A stretch of DNA of 64,000 bases, taken from Aptenodytes patagonicus. Lineage: Eukaryota > Chordata > Aves > Sphenisciformes > Spheniscidae. The DNA lies in the NCBI RefSeq assembly GCF_965638725.1, contig NC_134958.1, forward strand, positions 22,599,964 to 22,663,963. Reading direction: 5' to 3'. The first letter of the stretch is position 1; every line of letters starts with the position of its first letter. A model generated the notes under the pieces. That model was not told the origin of the DNA. It made no database searches and saw only the letters and a program-made list of their open reading frames with translations. Made by a program: the position numbers and the translations under genes. This document shows, in pieces, positions 26,101 to 37,796 of this stretch.

Positions 26101-29100
26101 TTCTCTCACCTCCCAGCATTAGACTGTCTGACCTTTCTCTCATGGAAACTCTTGCGCTTCTATAGCGTCGCCAAGAGTGAGATTTGCATGTTCTGCTCCT
26201 GCTTCGTATGCTTGTCTCTCTCTTCCTCCGGTATGGTTCCCCTATTCCTTCTCAAACAGTTGTTCTTTCCTTCCCTGACCTACGTTGCTTTCCACTCCTC
26301 GGCTCTGTCAGTCTCTTCCATTATCTCCCAGTCCCTGCTTTGTGCCTTTTCTGCTTTTTCTGATGGGCAGTATTTCTCTCTTTCTACCTCCACCCTCTCT
26401 CCGTCATGCATGTACACACACACGCGCGTGCGCATACACGCTTGCACTCACTTTTGAGTTCCTCTCTGCATTTTTTTAGATGCAATCTGGAAAGACACCT
26501 GTGAGATCAGATAAAATTGTTTACTTCCTGCTACCTCACCTCCTCCCTCACCTAACTGCATAGCACAGAAATTCAGACATGCTCACGCTTACTTACCTTC
26601 CAGTTTCAGCTACAGGGGATTTTGCTTGTTCAGGCTTGTTTTTCTGGTATTAAAAGTGCTCTGGCTCAAAGGCTGATCAGGAAAGTGTATTAAAAGAGAG
26701 TGTGCTTCTCTGCTGGGTGATGGGGACCTCCAGCGGGGCTGAATGCTTTGTGTCCAGGCGTTAGGTCTTCATTAGGAGAGGTCATAAGCATTAACCACGC
26801 GAAAGATCTGCCAGGAAGCTGCAGATCTGCAAATGTTGCTGTGGTGCATCACCCTTCAGTAATGCGAGGAGGCTTGAACCAGGAACGGAGGGCAGCTCGT
26901 CAGCTCTGGCCGGGGAGCCCCGCGTGACCAACTTAGTTGTTCAGGCAAGAGGGGGTGCGTATAAATGAACAAAGTACACCCAGAGCAACAGCCCTCATTT
27001 GTATGAGCAGATCACTGGAGATCTGAGAGAAGCCAGAAAGAGCTGTGGGAGGGACAAGCAGTGTCTCGGCCTTCTGGGTCCCCTTGGTACTATAGGTGTG
27101 GCGGTGGTAGCAGAGGGAAGAGCTCAGGAAGGATGTTAGGGACGCGTGGCTTCGCAAACTCCTGCCAGTCTTTTCAGAGAGCCTTGTGGAGGTAAGAGGT
27201 AGCTCCGGCAAAGGAAAGCAAGTGCCGGAGGTGCTGGTTGGCACGTTAGAACAGATCCTAGCAGACTTTCCTGTGCTGGGAAGGGTTCAAATCACAGGGC
27301 ATAAAAAAGGATGGGCAGGGTTCTCGTAAGTAGTCTACAGTCTGAGCAGAGACCCTGCACCAGGGACTGTTGCTACCTGGGAAGCTCCCTTTGCATGATT
27401 TAAATGCTGCTAGGCCTAGGGAAACTGATGGACGTTGCGTTAAGAGCAACCAGCATTTATCTTCTTAAGGAGATGAGGTGATACTGGGTTATCTGGAAGT
27501 TCTGTGTTACTGAGGAGTCAGATATGATTCCCTGTAGCACGCAGGAGCTGCTAGATGGTTTGTAATCTGCCAGCGTCTCCTGCAACAGCCCAGATGTGTT
27601 CGTGTTATCCTCTGTTTGTATCCCGGAAGCAGCAGTGCTTCCTTTGGGAGGAGTTACGGATCCAGTTGGCATATCATTTAGAAAAGGCTCACTTGCCAAC
27701 TTTTTGTGCTTAGCTCTACAGCTGGCTTATCTGAAGCGTTGCCTGGGAATTTCTCTAGAGCTGATACGATCTGTGGCCACCCCTCAGCTTCTCTTGGTCT
27801 CCCACATGGGCTGGCAGTCTGCACGCATCGTGTTCCAGCTCGGTTTGCTCCAGCGATTGGGCTGCTTGCTTGGCCCCGAGCCGGAGTAGGATGGGATCTA
27901 TCCTCTTTGTAGCCTCCCTCATTTTTCTTGCCTGTCAGAGATGAGCTTTGCTGGAATGTAATACAAATCAGTAGCAGCCCTGTGGATCTGCCTGTGGGTT
28001 AGTCCAGCTGCGCTGACAGATTGAGGCTTTTGGCCCTCTAATGACAGCCAGGCTGGGAAAGGGCTTCTGTGCAGCAAAGTGATGAGAAGGAATGAGGAAA
28101 GACAACCCATCTCAGAGCTGAACCTCTTGGCTTCTCTTGCAGACTTGTGTCATCCGCGCTTGGGATCTGAGCAAACCTCTGCTCTTCTGCCCAGCTATGA
28201 ACACGGCCATGTGGGAACATCCCATCACAGCTCAGCAGGTGGAGCAGCTGAAAGGCTTTGGCTACACAGAGATCCCCTGCGTGGTGAAGAAACTAGTCTG
28301 TGGAGATGAAGGTCAGTCCTTTTGCGTGTCTTCTGACTGGTTTCCTGCACGAATGCTGCTCTTATCCTGAAGGGATGTGCATTCTTTTGCCGTGTGGCCT
28401 TCAAGATGTTGAACTGCGGGGAGCAGGTGCTCACTGCCAGGGTTTATACAAACAAACTGAAGCTTTGCCCTGTGCTAGCTGATATCTATTATTCTTGTAC
28501 ATTCATCTTTAAGTAGTCTTAAGAGACCATCCAAGCCAGGCTTTCAAATGAGCCATTAGATAGGCCCGATATTTAAAAGAAATACTCATTCAAGAGGAGA
28601 GTAGATCAAAGAGAAGGAAGGCTTTGCGGTGAGCGTTATCAGCCTGGGATTTGGGTGTCCTGACCTTGCCCTCTACTGTGACTGTGGGCTGTTTTCATCA
28701 TGCCTCAGTTCCTCATCTCTAACATAGGGATAGTATCTTATCCCCGAGAGCAGGCAGTGAGAATAAGCGCTTTGCAGACGTGGCTGAGGGTGTAGCTGGC
28801 CGTGCATTTAACATTTGTTGTTGTTTGTTGCCTGGGTTACTTTTCAGCTTCCCAATCGGGTTTTGATTTGGGGTTTTGACATCAGACTTAAATGTGAAGT
28901 GAAAGAGGAGGGGTAGGTAACGTTGTCACACTCAATTTCAAAAGACTTAACTTGCAGTGCTAAGAAATACTACTAAAATGGTCTCATTTGTATTTTAGGA
29001 GCTGCTTTAAATGGAGGTATTTTGACTTTTGGGAGGTTTTGAGAAGGGTTTCTATGCAAGCAATTTGGATGAATGGATTTGCTTTTTATCAAAATTTTCT

Positions 29101-32100
29101 TGGACAGATTGCCTGTAAACAATTGTTTACAGTTGCTGGCTGGGGTTACCAGTTCTAGCCATAATAGCAAATGTGCTATTACCCACGCAGTAGTATACTC
29201 ACACTTTTGTTTAACAACCCCAACTCTAGCAGGATTTTAACTGCTCTGTCAGGTAGTTCAATAAACAGCCTGCAGTGAAGACAGGATGTTAAAATGTTCT
29301 TCATGGTTAAATTCTAGGGCTGGCTTAGTTTCTGCATTCTTAGGTAGATGCAGCGCTTCTAGAGAATGCTTTTTGGAGCTGAAGACTAAGAAATATTTAC
29401 AGTTGGGTAAGTGTAGTCAAGTAACTCAGGCATCATTTGAAATATCCTGGACAATTATGCTTCCGCTGGGATTTTAGACCTGATTACATCAAATTTCTTA
29501 CGTACTTGTAATAACGTTGAGGGAAAACGCCCAAAAGAGGTCATTCTGCGCAGACATTTTGGCAGAAGTGGAAAGGCCATCTGGCATAGTTTCTTGGTCC
29601 TTTATTTTTTCCCTTCATCTTTTTTAGTACATATATAGGATCTCTGTTCCTGCAGTAAGCAGCTGAGTGCCTCCTAATGGGTAATGTGCTTATTCTTGCA
29701 GGTTCCTGCACCTGAGGCAGAGCTGTGTTGTTGTCATCCCTGTTTCACAGATGGGGATCTGAGATGCGAAAGGGCCGCGTGAGTTGACTCACCAGCACAA
29801 ACGGATTAGAGTTGGATGGTGAACACGGTTTCCACCTTCTGCTGCTCTGCCCTGCCCCTTTCCCGGGGGCTGCCGCCCTTGCGACAGGGATGTGCGAGCC
29901 ACATGAGAGGCAGCATGTGAATTGCTGTGGTTTGTAGCTCAGAATGGCCGAGTAAACCAGCACTGATCAGGAGTTACCTCATTACACCAGCAGTCATTTG
30001 GGAGCTGCTTCATATTCAGTTCAGCTGTCCCTGCTGTGAGAACAAACTCCTGACGGAGCTTGTAGGAGAGGGATGGTAGGGACAGCTAGGGCAGTAGTAG
30101 CCACATCTGATTCGACTCCGCTTGTGTTTGTGCGTCAATTCGCAACGCTATTTTCCTGTTGGCAAACGCCAGGATTTTCCTGGCCCTACGTAGGAAAATT
30201 ACGGCAAAGCAGTTGTTGTGGTTTAATCCCAGCCAGCAACTGAGCACCACCCAGCCGCTCACTCACCCCTGCCTCCCCCCCCCAGCGGGATGGGGGAGAG
30301 AATCGGAAGGGTAACAGTGAGAAAACGCGTGCGTTGAGATGAAAGCAGTTTAATAATTGAAATAAAATAATAACACTACTAATAAATTGTAATGAAAAGG
30401 AAAATAACAGAGGGAGAAATAAAACCCAAGAAAGACAAGTGACGCAAAAGAAAACAATTGCTCACCACCAACCGACCGATGCCCAGCCAGTCTCCGAGCA
30501 GCAGCCACCCCCGCCAACCTCCCCCCCAGTTTTATTGCTGAGCATGACGTCATGTGGTGTGGAATCTCCCTTTGGTCAGTTGGGGTCAGCTGTCCCGGCC
30601 GTGTCCCCCCCCAGCTTCTTGTGCCCCCCCAGCCTGCTCGCTGGTGGGGTGGGGTGAGAAGCAGAAAAGGCCTTGACTGTGTGTCAGCACTGCTCAGCAG
30701 CAATGAAAACATCCCTGTGTTATCAACACTGTTTCCAGCCCAAATCCAAAACACAGCCCCGTACTAGCTCCGGGGAAGAAAATTAACTCTCTCCCAGCCA
30801 AAACCAGCACAGCAGTAATGGATGCCAGGTCTCTGAAGACCCAAGACAGTCTCCACCACTGACTTTTTTCTTCTCTTCCCCTCTATTTTCAGGCCTTTCA
30901 CCCCAAGGCCTCTTCTTCCACACTCATTTCGGTTTTGTGGGTTTCATCCACAAAGAGGTTTGCCCAGCTTCCACCCAAGCAGCAGGTAGCAAAGGTCACA
31001 CATCTGGTGCAGAAGAAAAGAGATTCAGTTTGCACCAGTTTTGTCTGTTGACACTGTGGTTTGTCTTGCTGTAAAAGAGGTTTATCTTCCTCAACTCATG
31101 TGGCTGGTCACACCTGAAATGGGCCAGATCCTGACTGCCACCGAGTCTCTGCATTACAAGCTTTACCCGATTATTTTTTCTTCCTTAATAAATGGGTGGG
31201 TTTAGACACAGAGTCCAGCTAAAAGAGAGTTAAAATAACAAATTAAATTGAGTTGACAACTAAAATGTTTCCTTGATTGGATAGTTAAATGTAAGCTACC
31301 AGCTGTTGGCCTTGATGACATCCATGTGCCACGGTACGAAGAGAGCTTTGAGAGGTGCTGTACCGCACATGGGCCTGCAGCAATCTGCCTTTGCAAAAAC
31401 GTTTCCAAACTGCTAGTATCTTCATCATCCTTGGCTGGATTTCTAGAGCCTGGCGCACTGGAAGATTTCCACCTGTAGGCACGAGCTGTGCTGTAAGACA
31501 GGCTGCTTAGCAAGATTTTGCTCTGCTAAACCTAAAAATGCAGCTGTGAATTGCCAAAGATGTTGAGGAAGTGGGTGGTGGAGGACAAAGGCAGGCCTTG
31601 GAAATGTTCTCGAAGGGTGTAGCCCTGCCAAACCGTGCCGAGGCAGTCAGGGAATCTCTCTTGTTTAGCAGGACCTGTCAGCTGCAGCTCCTCTCCTCGA
31701 GGTCAGGAGACCAGAAGGGCCCAAAATCTGCCTGCAGCTTGTCCACAGGGTGCTTCGGACCCCCTGGGATTTACAGGTCTGAAAAAGGCGTAGTGGAGAA
31801 TGAGTCTTACTTTGCAGGGAAACCCAATTTTCTTGACCTGCCAGAAGTATCGCTCTTCATCGCAAATCCTCAGTTACATCCAATTACATCTTCTGTCCCA
31901 GACAAGGCTCGGCTGGCTCACCTGTACTGGAAAACTGAGGGTCCGGGCAGACTCAGGGCTGTGATCTGCCCACAGGAGAGCACCTCTCCCTGCTGGTCAG
32001 GACGGCCTTTCCCCTTCCCCCCCGTCTCTTGCCTGCCCTCAAGTTGTTACTGTTCTTTGGAGGCTGCTGGTTTAGCTGTTCACCTGTGCGCTCGCTAACC

Positions 32101-33330
32101 CAGCTGTGGAAGCAGACCAGGAAAAAAGAGGAAAACAAGACTTCCTGGAACTAATTTCTGATGACCAATAAGGCACGTATTTGAAATTATTAGAGCGATT
32201 AGCCAGCAGGACAAAAGATCAATAGAGACTCCATCTTTTCAATCTTCCAATGGAGACGAATGCTGGTGGGAGAAGTATCTTTCCTCAGCCCCAAACAAAT
32301 TACAGGAGTGACTGGACCAAGTTCTGAGTTCAGTACGTGAGGTTGGACAAGATGATTTCATGATCTCTGGCCTTAAAATTCTGAACCTAAGTTTAAAAAG
32401 TCTTTCAGAGGGAAGCAACAGCACAGTGTCGATTAGAAGTTCATCTGGCAACTAACCAGTCCAAAAGGAAAAGCTTTTGCATTTTGTTCTATCCAGCACT
32501 CGGTCTTCTCCAAGAATTACTCCCAAGATTCAAGCTGGTGCGAATCTAGGTCAGCTTTCTCTAACGTGGGTCTAACTGCAGAGTCACGGGAATGGTATGA
32601 ATTCGGCAAGTCTTTTTTATAGGCAAAGGCCATTTCAAAAAGATACTGAACACACACACAATGTTTACGCTGGAGAAAGGAGGTGAAATAGGGTATTTTG
32701 CTACCCACACACTTTCTGGGGCACTCTTACACGCTTGCCCCCAGGGCAGTGTGAGCTAAGATAGTAACTCCCTGTGCGATGCAGGGGTGTTAGATGCAGA
32801 CACCTCTGGAGATGATTCAGAACATGAGGTACTTACTGAGGTCATATGAGTTGCCTTGTCAAGTTTCCTGCCTCTCTCCGTTGACTGTCTGAGGAGCTTG
32901 TGCTCCTGCTCAGACTCCTGAGTTAGGAGCCGAACTAAGTTAGCGTGAATGCTCTTCTCGTTCTCCTCCCCCGATGGCGTTCAACCGTGCCACAAAACCC
33001 CTGCAGAACCAGGTGGACTGAGCAGATCCTCTGGCCTCCACAGTTGCTTTCTGTTGGGCGAGTCATGAGGAGACGCGTGGGGACACTCGGTGAGCTCTGC
33101 TGTGCTGTGTCACCATTGTGTATCTAATTTTCCGCAGCAGCGCGGCGCGTGGGGAAGAGAGGTGGTGGGACAGGGGAAGCACGTGCCTCGTGCTGTCTCT
33201 GTGGGACCTGGATTTCACCGTGTGGTTTTGCTCTTACCCTGCAGGTCGAGGTGCCATGGCAGAAGTGCGGACCATTGTGGCGAGCGTGAAGAGGATCCTT
33301 GAAGAACGGGACTTGCCAACGCAGAGCTGA
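17163..33330 (+). CDS. PPCDC: Phosphopantothenoylcysteine decarboxylase
   Basis: A spliced 210-residue protein (human about 204). Coding parts: 17163-17315, 23456-23551, 25945-26073, 28143-28311, 33245-33330; the exon with the ATG begins at 17149. All introns are GT-AG and phases join exactly. It belongs to the HFCD flavoprotein family and decarboxylates 4'-phosphopantothenoyl-L-cysteine to 4'-phosphopantetheine, the third step from pantothenate to CoA, in the cytosol as an FMN-bound trimer (family knowledge). Visible motifs: Rossmann-like [17 protein letters not shown] near residues 26-42, [17 protein letters not shown] with the catalytic His at 94, [18 protein letters not shown], the PAMNTAMW substrate clamp (Asn146, Met149), and VCGDEG with the redox-active Cys at 179. 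All key residues are intact. The intron-4 donor is GTCAGT, weaker than consensus. The start is the first ATG in the exon, with G at +4. Confidence 0.97.
17443..17579 (+). repeat. Four tandem 34-bp units, each a hairpin
   Basis: Units start at 17443, 17477, 17511 and 17545 with essentially no mismatch. Each carries the perfect inverted repeat CAGGAGG-GAT-CCTCCTG. The flanking A5 and T5 runs are also complementary, so each RNA copy could fold into a long stem. Each unit also contains TTGCAG|GAGG, which resembles a 3' splice site. Confidence 0.92.
18265..18538 (+). mobile_element. CR1 LINE 3' fragment
   Basis: Typical CR1 text is visible: GCGACAGGACAAGGGGGAATGG, GGTTGCCCAGAGAGGTGG, GGATGCCCCATCCCTGGAAA and GGGGTTGGACTAGATGGCC, with a decayed tail TTCTGTGATTT. 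The 3' part closely matches the end of the larger CR1 at 37797-39713, so the two belong to one subfamily. Direction is sense relative to PPCDC. Confidence 0.92.
20792..21003 (-). mobile_element. CR1 LINE 3' fragment, reverse orientation
   Basis: The + strand begins AGAATCATAGAATCAT, the reverse complement of the CR1 tail, then runs backwards through TCCAACC, CCCTGGGCAGCCTCTTCCA and on to the truncation point. It forms an inverted pair with the copy at 15770-15984, about 5 kb away, so the pre-mRNA could fold between them. Confidence 0.93.
23552..25944 (+). other. PPCDC coding intron 2
   Basis: GTGAGT donor and CCACAG acceptor. I see no repeat family, tandem array or extra exon in this 2.4-kb stretch. 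Confidence 0.7.
26074..28142 (+). other. PPCDC coding intron 3
   Basis: GTGAGT donor and CTCTTGCAG acceptor. A pyrimidine-rich patch spans about 26210-26410 and a short CA/CG repeat lies at 26411-26445. No other recognisable feature. Confidence 0.7.
28655..28790 (+). mobile_element. MIR-like SINE relic
   Basis: Words in MIR order can be read: CCTGGGATTTGGG, CTACTGTGACTGTGGGC, CATGCCTCAGTTCCTCATCT, AACATAGGGATAGTA and AATAAGCGCTTTGCAGACG. This matches the core and 3' half of an ancient tRNA-derived MIR/CORE-SINE, strongly diverged. It lies in PPCDC intron 4. Confidence 0.6.
29715..29800 (-). mobile_element. MIR-like SINE relic, reverse orientation
   Basis: TCATCCCTGTTTCACAGATG, then GGGATCTGAGATGCGAAAGG and GAGTTGACTCACC, parallels the reverse complement of the MIR core (a TTTTACAGATGAGGAAACTG-type string). 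It is about 1 kb from the + strand relic, in the same intron. Confidence 0.45.
30214..30811 (-). mobile_element. Solo LTR of an endogenous retrovirus with 5-bp target duplication
   Basis: A 598-bp block begins TGTTGTGGTTT and ends AACCAGCACA on the + strand, so it is bounded by TG and CA. Identical GCAGT pentamers flank it (30209-30213 and 30812-30816), a clean target-site duplication. Five bp is usual for class III (ERVL-type) elements. The text matches an LTR common in bird genomes. It reads 5' to 3' on the minus strand: a palindromic CRE TGACGTCA (30545-30552) lies in U3, an AATAAAA TATA-like box follows, and an ATTAAA signal (+ strand TTTAAT, 30349-30354) lies toward the 3' end. There is no internal retroviral coding sequence, so it is a recombination remnant. 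It is antisense within PPCDC intron 4. Confidence 0.93.
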
Positions 33331-34560
33331 TGGTTTGGCATGTAAATTGTATTTGTGTGCCTCCCTGATGATTTGAAGATAAAACCAACAGGAAGCCGAG
33401 TCGAGGTGGCACGCGCACCCATAGCGCGCTCTTCAACCGAAGGAGCGAAACGGTTGTCTTCCAGCTGGTGCCAAACTGAAATGTGGTACATCACTGCAGA
33501 CTTTCAGAAACCAAAGCCAAGAACATGCTTCTTTAGTGTGGGAAAACTCTGTGGTATCTCTCAGAGAGGGAGTAACGTTCCGCTAGGCCACTTGGCCCCC
33601 AGTGTTTCACATGCGCTCCTTTCTGAGGAGGCTGCAGAAGGAATTGCCAATGTATTTCAGGTCCAGTGGTTCCCCCAAGAGATGCTAGAGAGGAAAGTGC
33701 TGTGCAAGTCCTGGTGACGGGGATAATGCCAGCCCCTTCCAGCACGTCGGTGTGGGGACATTCCTGCTCTCCAAAGCCTGGTCCGTAGCTGTGCTGGCTT
33801 CCCCTTTCCAGCAGGAGTCACTGTCCAAAAAGCATTTCCCCTCCGGGAACTTAATAATATTAAGAGCGCTTCTAATTCTGCCCCTGAAGAATTGCCTCTT
33901 GTAGCTGCTCGGGGGGGGGGGTGGGTGTTAGCACCTAACGTCATTGCTAAATCGTTGTGTCTGCGTGCGGTTTTTATCTGAGATGGGAAAAAAATTGACC
34001 GAAAGAAGCTATCTAGTCCCTGAATCAGCCTTTGCCCTTTTGTATCTGTTGACTGGATAGGGATGCAGACGTCAGCTGTGAACCAAAATGGCACCTGCCC
34101 ATCGGGGTGCTCCAGTCAGGAAATGAACAGGCTGGGCCCTTGTGGAAGGCCAGGGTGGGTGTTTCCCAAGGGAGTGGAGTCAAACTTCACCTATCGACGA
34201 TCCTTTTCGGCTTGAAAATTAACCGACGGGCATGCAAAAATTGGGAAATCCTGTGACCCCGTGGGCCAGACCAGCCAGGGCTCCCCCAGTCCAGCCCTTC
34301 CTTGGAAAACGTGATCCCGCTCCTGAGGGGAATGGGAGCAAACCGGGGCTGTTGAACACGTTGCTGTAGCAGAGCGCTGCTGACCCGGAGAGTTTATTTT
34401 TAACTAGAGCCAGTCAAATTTAAGGCCTTCGGTACAGAATGTGCATCCTGCCCATGGGGGCAACCTTCAGACTGCTGCGCACGAGGAAAGTGGTTATCGG
34501 GGTATGTTTGCTTTCCTTATCTATTCCACACAAATAAAAACCTCTGAACTTTCCCATTTT
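33331..34560 (+). other. PPCDC: PPCDC 3' UTR and candidate poly(A) site
   Basis: The stop codon TGA is at 33328-33330. The first canonical AATAAA downstream is at 34533-34538 (ACAAATAAAAACC), giving a 3' UTR of about 1.2 kb. A second AATAAA at 35372-35377 would extend it to about 2 kb. A G10 run near 33911 and an AT-rich patch near 33849 lie inside. RNA evidence is needed to choose between the signals. Confidence 0.4.
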
Positions 34561-37500
34561 TGGCTCTTCCACTGCCAGAGGAATCCGGGGATTCAGAGCT
34601 TCTGGGGATCAAGTCAGAAGGATCCTCGTGAGAGCAGAGCTTGTGGCTCACGCGAAGGGCCGTGGCGGTACCGTGGCCAGGAACTTTGCGTTTTGCCGGT
34701 GAAGCCTGTGGTGTGACCTGCAGCGTTTGCTCACGTTCTTAGCATGGTGAAAGCCATCCACCTATCGGAGGATCTTACTTTAAGCTTATCGAAGGCAGTA
34801 GAAGAGATGCTTCTTGGTTTCCATGAGTTCTGTAGTGAATGTTGTTTCTCCTACTTACGGAGAAATATGTGTTCTGGCAGTTGCAACTGTAACTTGACCT
34901 TGGGGCTCTGCTCCGGCTCCACCGTGGATATCTTGTGTGGTTGGAGTTGCTTATCCTTCCTCCTAGTCCGTGACTTGGCAATGCAGAAAATCCGACAGTA
35001 AGGTTCCTCATATCAGGTCAAAACACCATGTCCTTGATAAGAGCGTTCATCTGTTACAAGTCTGGTTCGCTGGCTTAAGCTGCTCCAGAAACGTCGGCAG
35101 GTATCGTCTGGCTTCTCCTGGCACCGGAGAGTGGGCAAGAAGGTGTACAGCGTGCGCTGCAGAGCGCAAGCTCTGCTAATTCAGCAGAAAGGGGGTAACG
35201 TGGCATTTTCGGATCCAGAACTTATGCCGGGTCGCCTGATAGCACACGGAGCTGACACCAGTCTTAGTGGGCTGATCTGTAAGGCAGAAAGAAACGCTAC
35301 GACTACAGAGTTGCCTCTCAGGCTTGTTGAGAGGCTTAAATTAAGGCTTGCAAAGAACTTACAGATCCCTGAATAAAGGAAGCTGATTCTTTGTCCTGCA
35401 AATATATAGGGCAGCAGTGGGAACGTAGAGCTGAGCAGAGCCTAGGGGAGTGAGGGGAGCACTTCACAGCGGCCAAAAAACCCACAAAGAACACTCCTCC
35501 GCAGAGGACACCGCTCCCGCTCTGTCTCATCTCTGCTGCAGAAACAGATAGTAACTGTGCCGCTAAATGATCCTCTGCTAACTGCTGTGATTTCTAATTG
35601 GAGGCAGGTCGTGATAGTGTTACAGGTTGGGATAAACCCGTGCCCAAACCACCTTTCCTTCAGGGCAAATAGAAGAAACAGTTAAGTTCCTTTTCGGAGG
35701 CGGAGGGCTGAAGCAAGAGCAGCTTCCACCCCTAGCACAGGCACGCGTCCCCACCCACGGCGAGGTAGGTGCAGGCAGCCTGCGGGCAGGAACGCTTCGC
35801 TGGCTGCTTGCTGTGGAAAAGCGGCAGAAAGACAAGCCGGGGGAAGCCCTGTCCGCTGTCGCGCGAGTCGTTCGGCTTTAGGAGGGGACTTTGGGACGAC
35901 GCCTTTCGAGGACGAGGCTCGGGGCGATGAGTAAAGGACCTGATTCAAAACCAGGGCTTTGGGCAGGCTCGGTAAACAGGCACTGCCAGCCTTGCCGCCG
36001 CCAAACCAGGGCGGCCGGGCTCCGCTTAGCCACCGAGGTCGCCAAGAGGTGTCGAGTGATGAATTCCTTGAGGCAGGCAGACAGACTGACATCTCCATCC
36101 CGTGCAGTTTTGTGCGTTTCAGGTTCGCAGGGGAGGCCCGAGATGCTGCCTGCGTGCTTTTTCTTTTCCTTCAGCTCTTCTTTTTAAGCTGCAGGCTGAT
36201 TTTTTTGTTTCGCTTTCCTGTGAAACTCTCTGATGACCGAGGCAGCATCCCCGTGAAACCTGCTGCGTTGCAGTTTCATTCATGCTGCTTAAAACTGTTT
36301 CTCTCAGCACGGGCTTGGGAGCAATAAACAGCTGGGACAAAAGCTCAGCTAAGGCAGCAGCCCTCCTCCTTTCCTGCGCTTAGACCCAGCCTCGCCTGGG
36401 CTCGGACGTGACTCTGAGCATCCATTTCTCCGGCTGCTTCCCCCCATCCCAAACTTGATGTGATCCCTTTGCTGCTTGGCTTCGTGGGGCACTGGAGGAG
36501 GATGGAGATGCCGTGGTGCTGCTTTGCATCCGGCTGGTCTGGCTCCGAGCGCGGTGCTTTTGGTCAGGAGTTGGCTCCCCAGGTGTCAAGTCCCTCCGCT
36601 GTCACTTGGGATGGGAGGTGCATCGTCCTACGTGCCTGTCCCATCCCACGCCTTCGTCCTGGGAGCCTGCAGCAAGAGTAAAGGCACACGAACAGATTGC
36701 AGAAAAAAATCAAATTTAAAAAAAAAAAAAAAAAGGTGTTAAAACCTCCCCGCTTTTAGACTTCAAGCAGTCACGTCTCCGTGACGCGCCTCGTTTTGAG
36801 AGCCTGCGTGCGGCGGCTTCGCACCCCGGGGCTCCGGATTTGACACCTGCCTGCAGCGAGCCGGGCGGCGGGGTTCGCACCTCCGCGGCGCTGCCGGCCG
36901 CCCTGCCCGTCCGGCGAGCGGGGACGCTGCCTGCTTCGTATCTTCGAAAGCGCGGGGCGGCAGGAAGTGTTTTTTCTTCCCCGACCGCAGCGGGGCCGGG
37001 TGCTGGGAGAGGGCGGTGGCCGCCGGAGGGTGATGAATTGGTGGTGGTGGCAAGTGAGAACGTGGGGGTGCTGGTGCAGGTGGGCTTTCCCTGCTCCGGC
37101 AGAATTAAAAATACCCAAATAAAGCCCTGATAAGCGAATCTTCCTTCTGTAAAGTGATTGCAAGACTAGTTATTGATTATGTAGGGATTGCAAGACTACG
37201 GCAGCGTGGGATTACTGTCACGCTCTTGCAAAGCTGGACCGTGGTGAGCTTGGCGAGCTGCAGGGTTCGCTGGCGCTGCAGCCCCCAGCCCTGCCCTGCT
37301 CCCCGTCCTCAGCCTAGCGACTCGCAACCTCTCTTTGAGTGATGGGCAAGTACTTTTTCAGTGGAAAAGGGAGGTGGTTCCTAGGTCTCGGGCTCCAAAC
37401 CGCTGCTGTTAGCAAAGGAACTGCTGATTCACCTATTTGTAACCTGTTGTGTTATAGAAAGCCGGCTTTGGGGTTTATCCTGTCCACCCCGAGCTCGTAG

Positions 37501-37796
37501 CGTGTCCCATTCAAAGCCACCCCATTACGTCTGTGGCAGGGCCAGGGGGCTGAGAAAGATGCAGGGTAAGCACCGGGCCTGGGAGAGAGGTCACTATAAA
37601 ATCACATATATTTGATTTTAACCTGCCCATCGGTGAGTCGGCACCTTTGCGGAGCCTTTCACAGCGTCAGCCACCGTCTTGCTTCCCCGTTAACCCTCCC
37701 TTGATTCGGACATAGGGCAGCGCTGCCTCACCCCGACGGGATGGTATCGCGTGGACGGCTGCTTGCATCGAACTGGTGCAAACTTGCTTGTGACAG
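34561..37796. other. Downstream intergenic stretch with orphan CpG island
   Basis: No coding exon is supported. The main feature is a CpG-rich block at about 36770-37060 that starts with CRE-like words (CACGTCTCCGTGACGCG). An A17 run lies at 36718-36734. A short direct duplication, GATTGCAAGACTA, occurs near 37155 and 37186. Confidence 0.5.
36770..37060. promoter_or_regulatory. Orphan CpG-island-like block
   Basis: CpG density rises sharply here compared with both flanks. Open frames exist on both strands but none is convincing. It may be a promoter of a non-coding RNA or a distal regulatory island. Confidence 0.35.

Larger units (their letters stand above)
28312..33244 (+). other. PPCDC coding intron 4
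   Basis: A 4.9-kb intron with a GTCAGT donor and CCCTGCAG acceptor. It holds both MIR relics, the solo LTR and a possible very old CR1 tail near 32338-32392 (GGTTGGACAAGATGATTTCA). No other exon is supported. Confidence 0.75.

Noticed and set aside
27240-27310. B-box-like GGTTCAAATC in PPCDC intron 3
   Set aside because: The B-box is perfect, but no A-box or stem structure is present, so a tRNA or active SINE is not supported.
36700-36740. A17 run as the tail of a processed retrocopy
   Set aside because: The upstream sequence has no coding similarity, poly(A) signal or target-site duplication that I can see.
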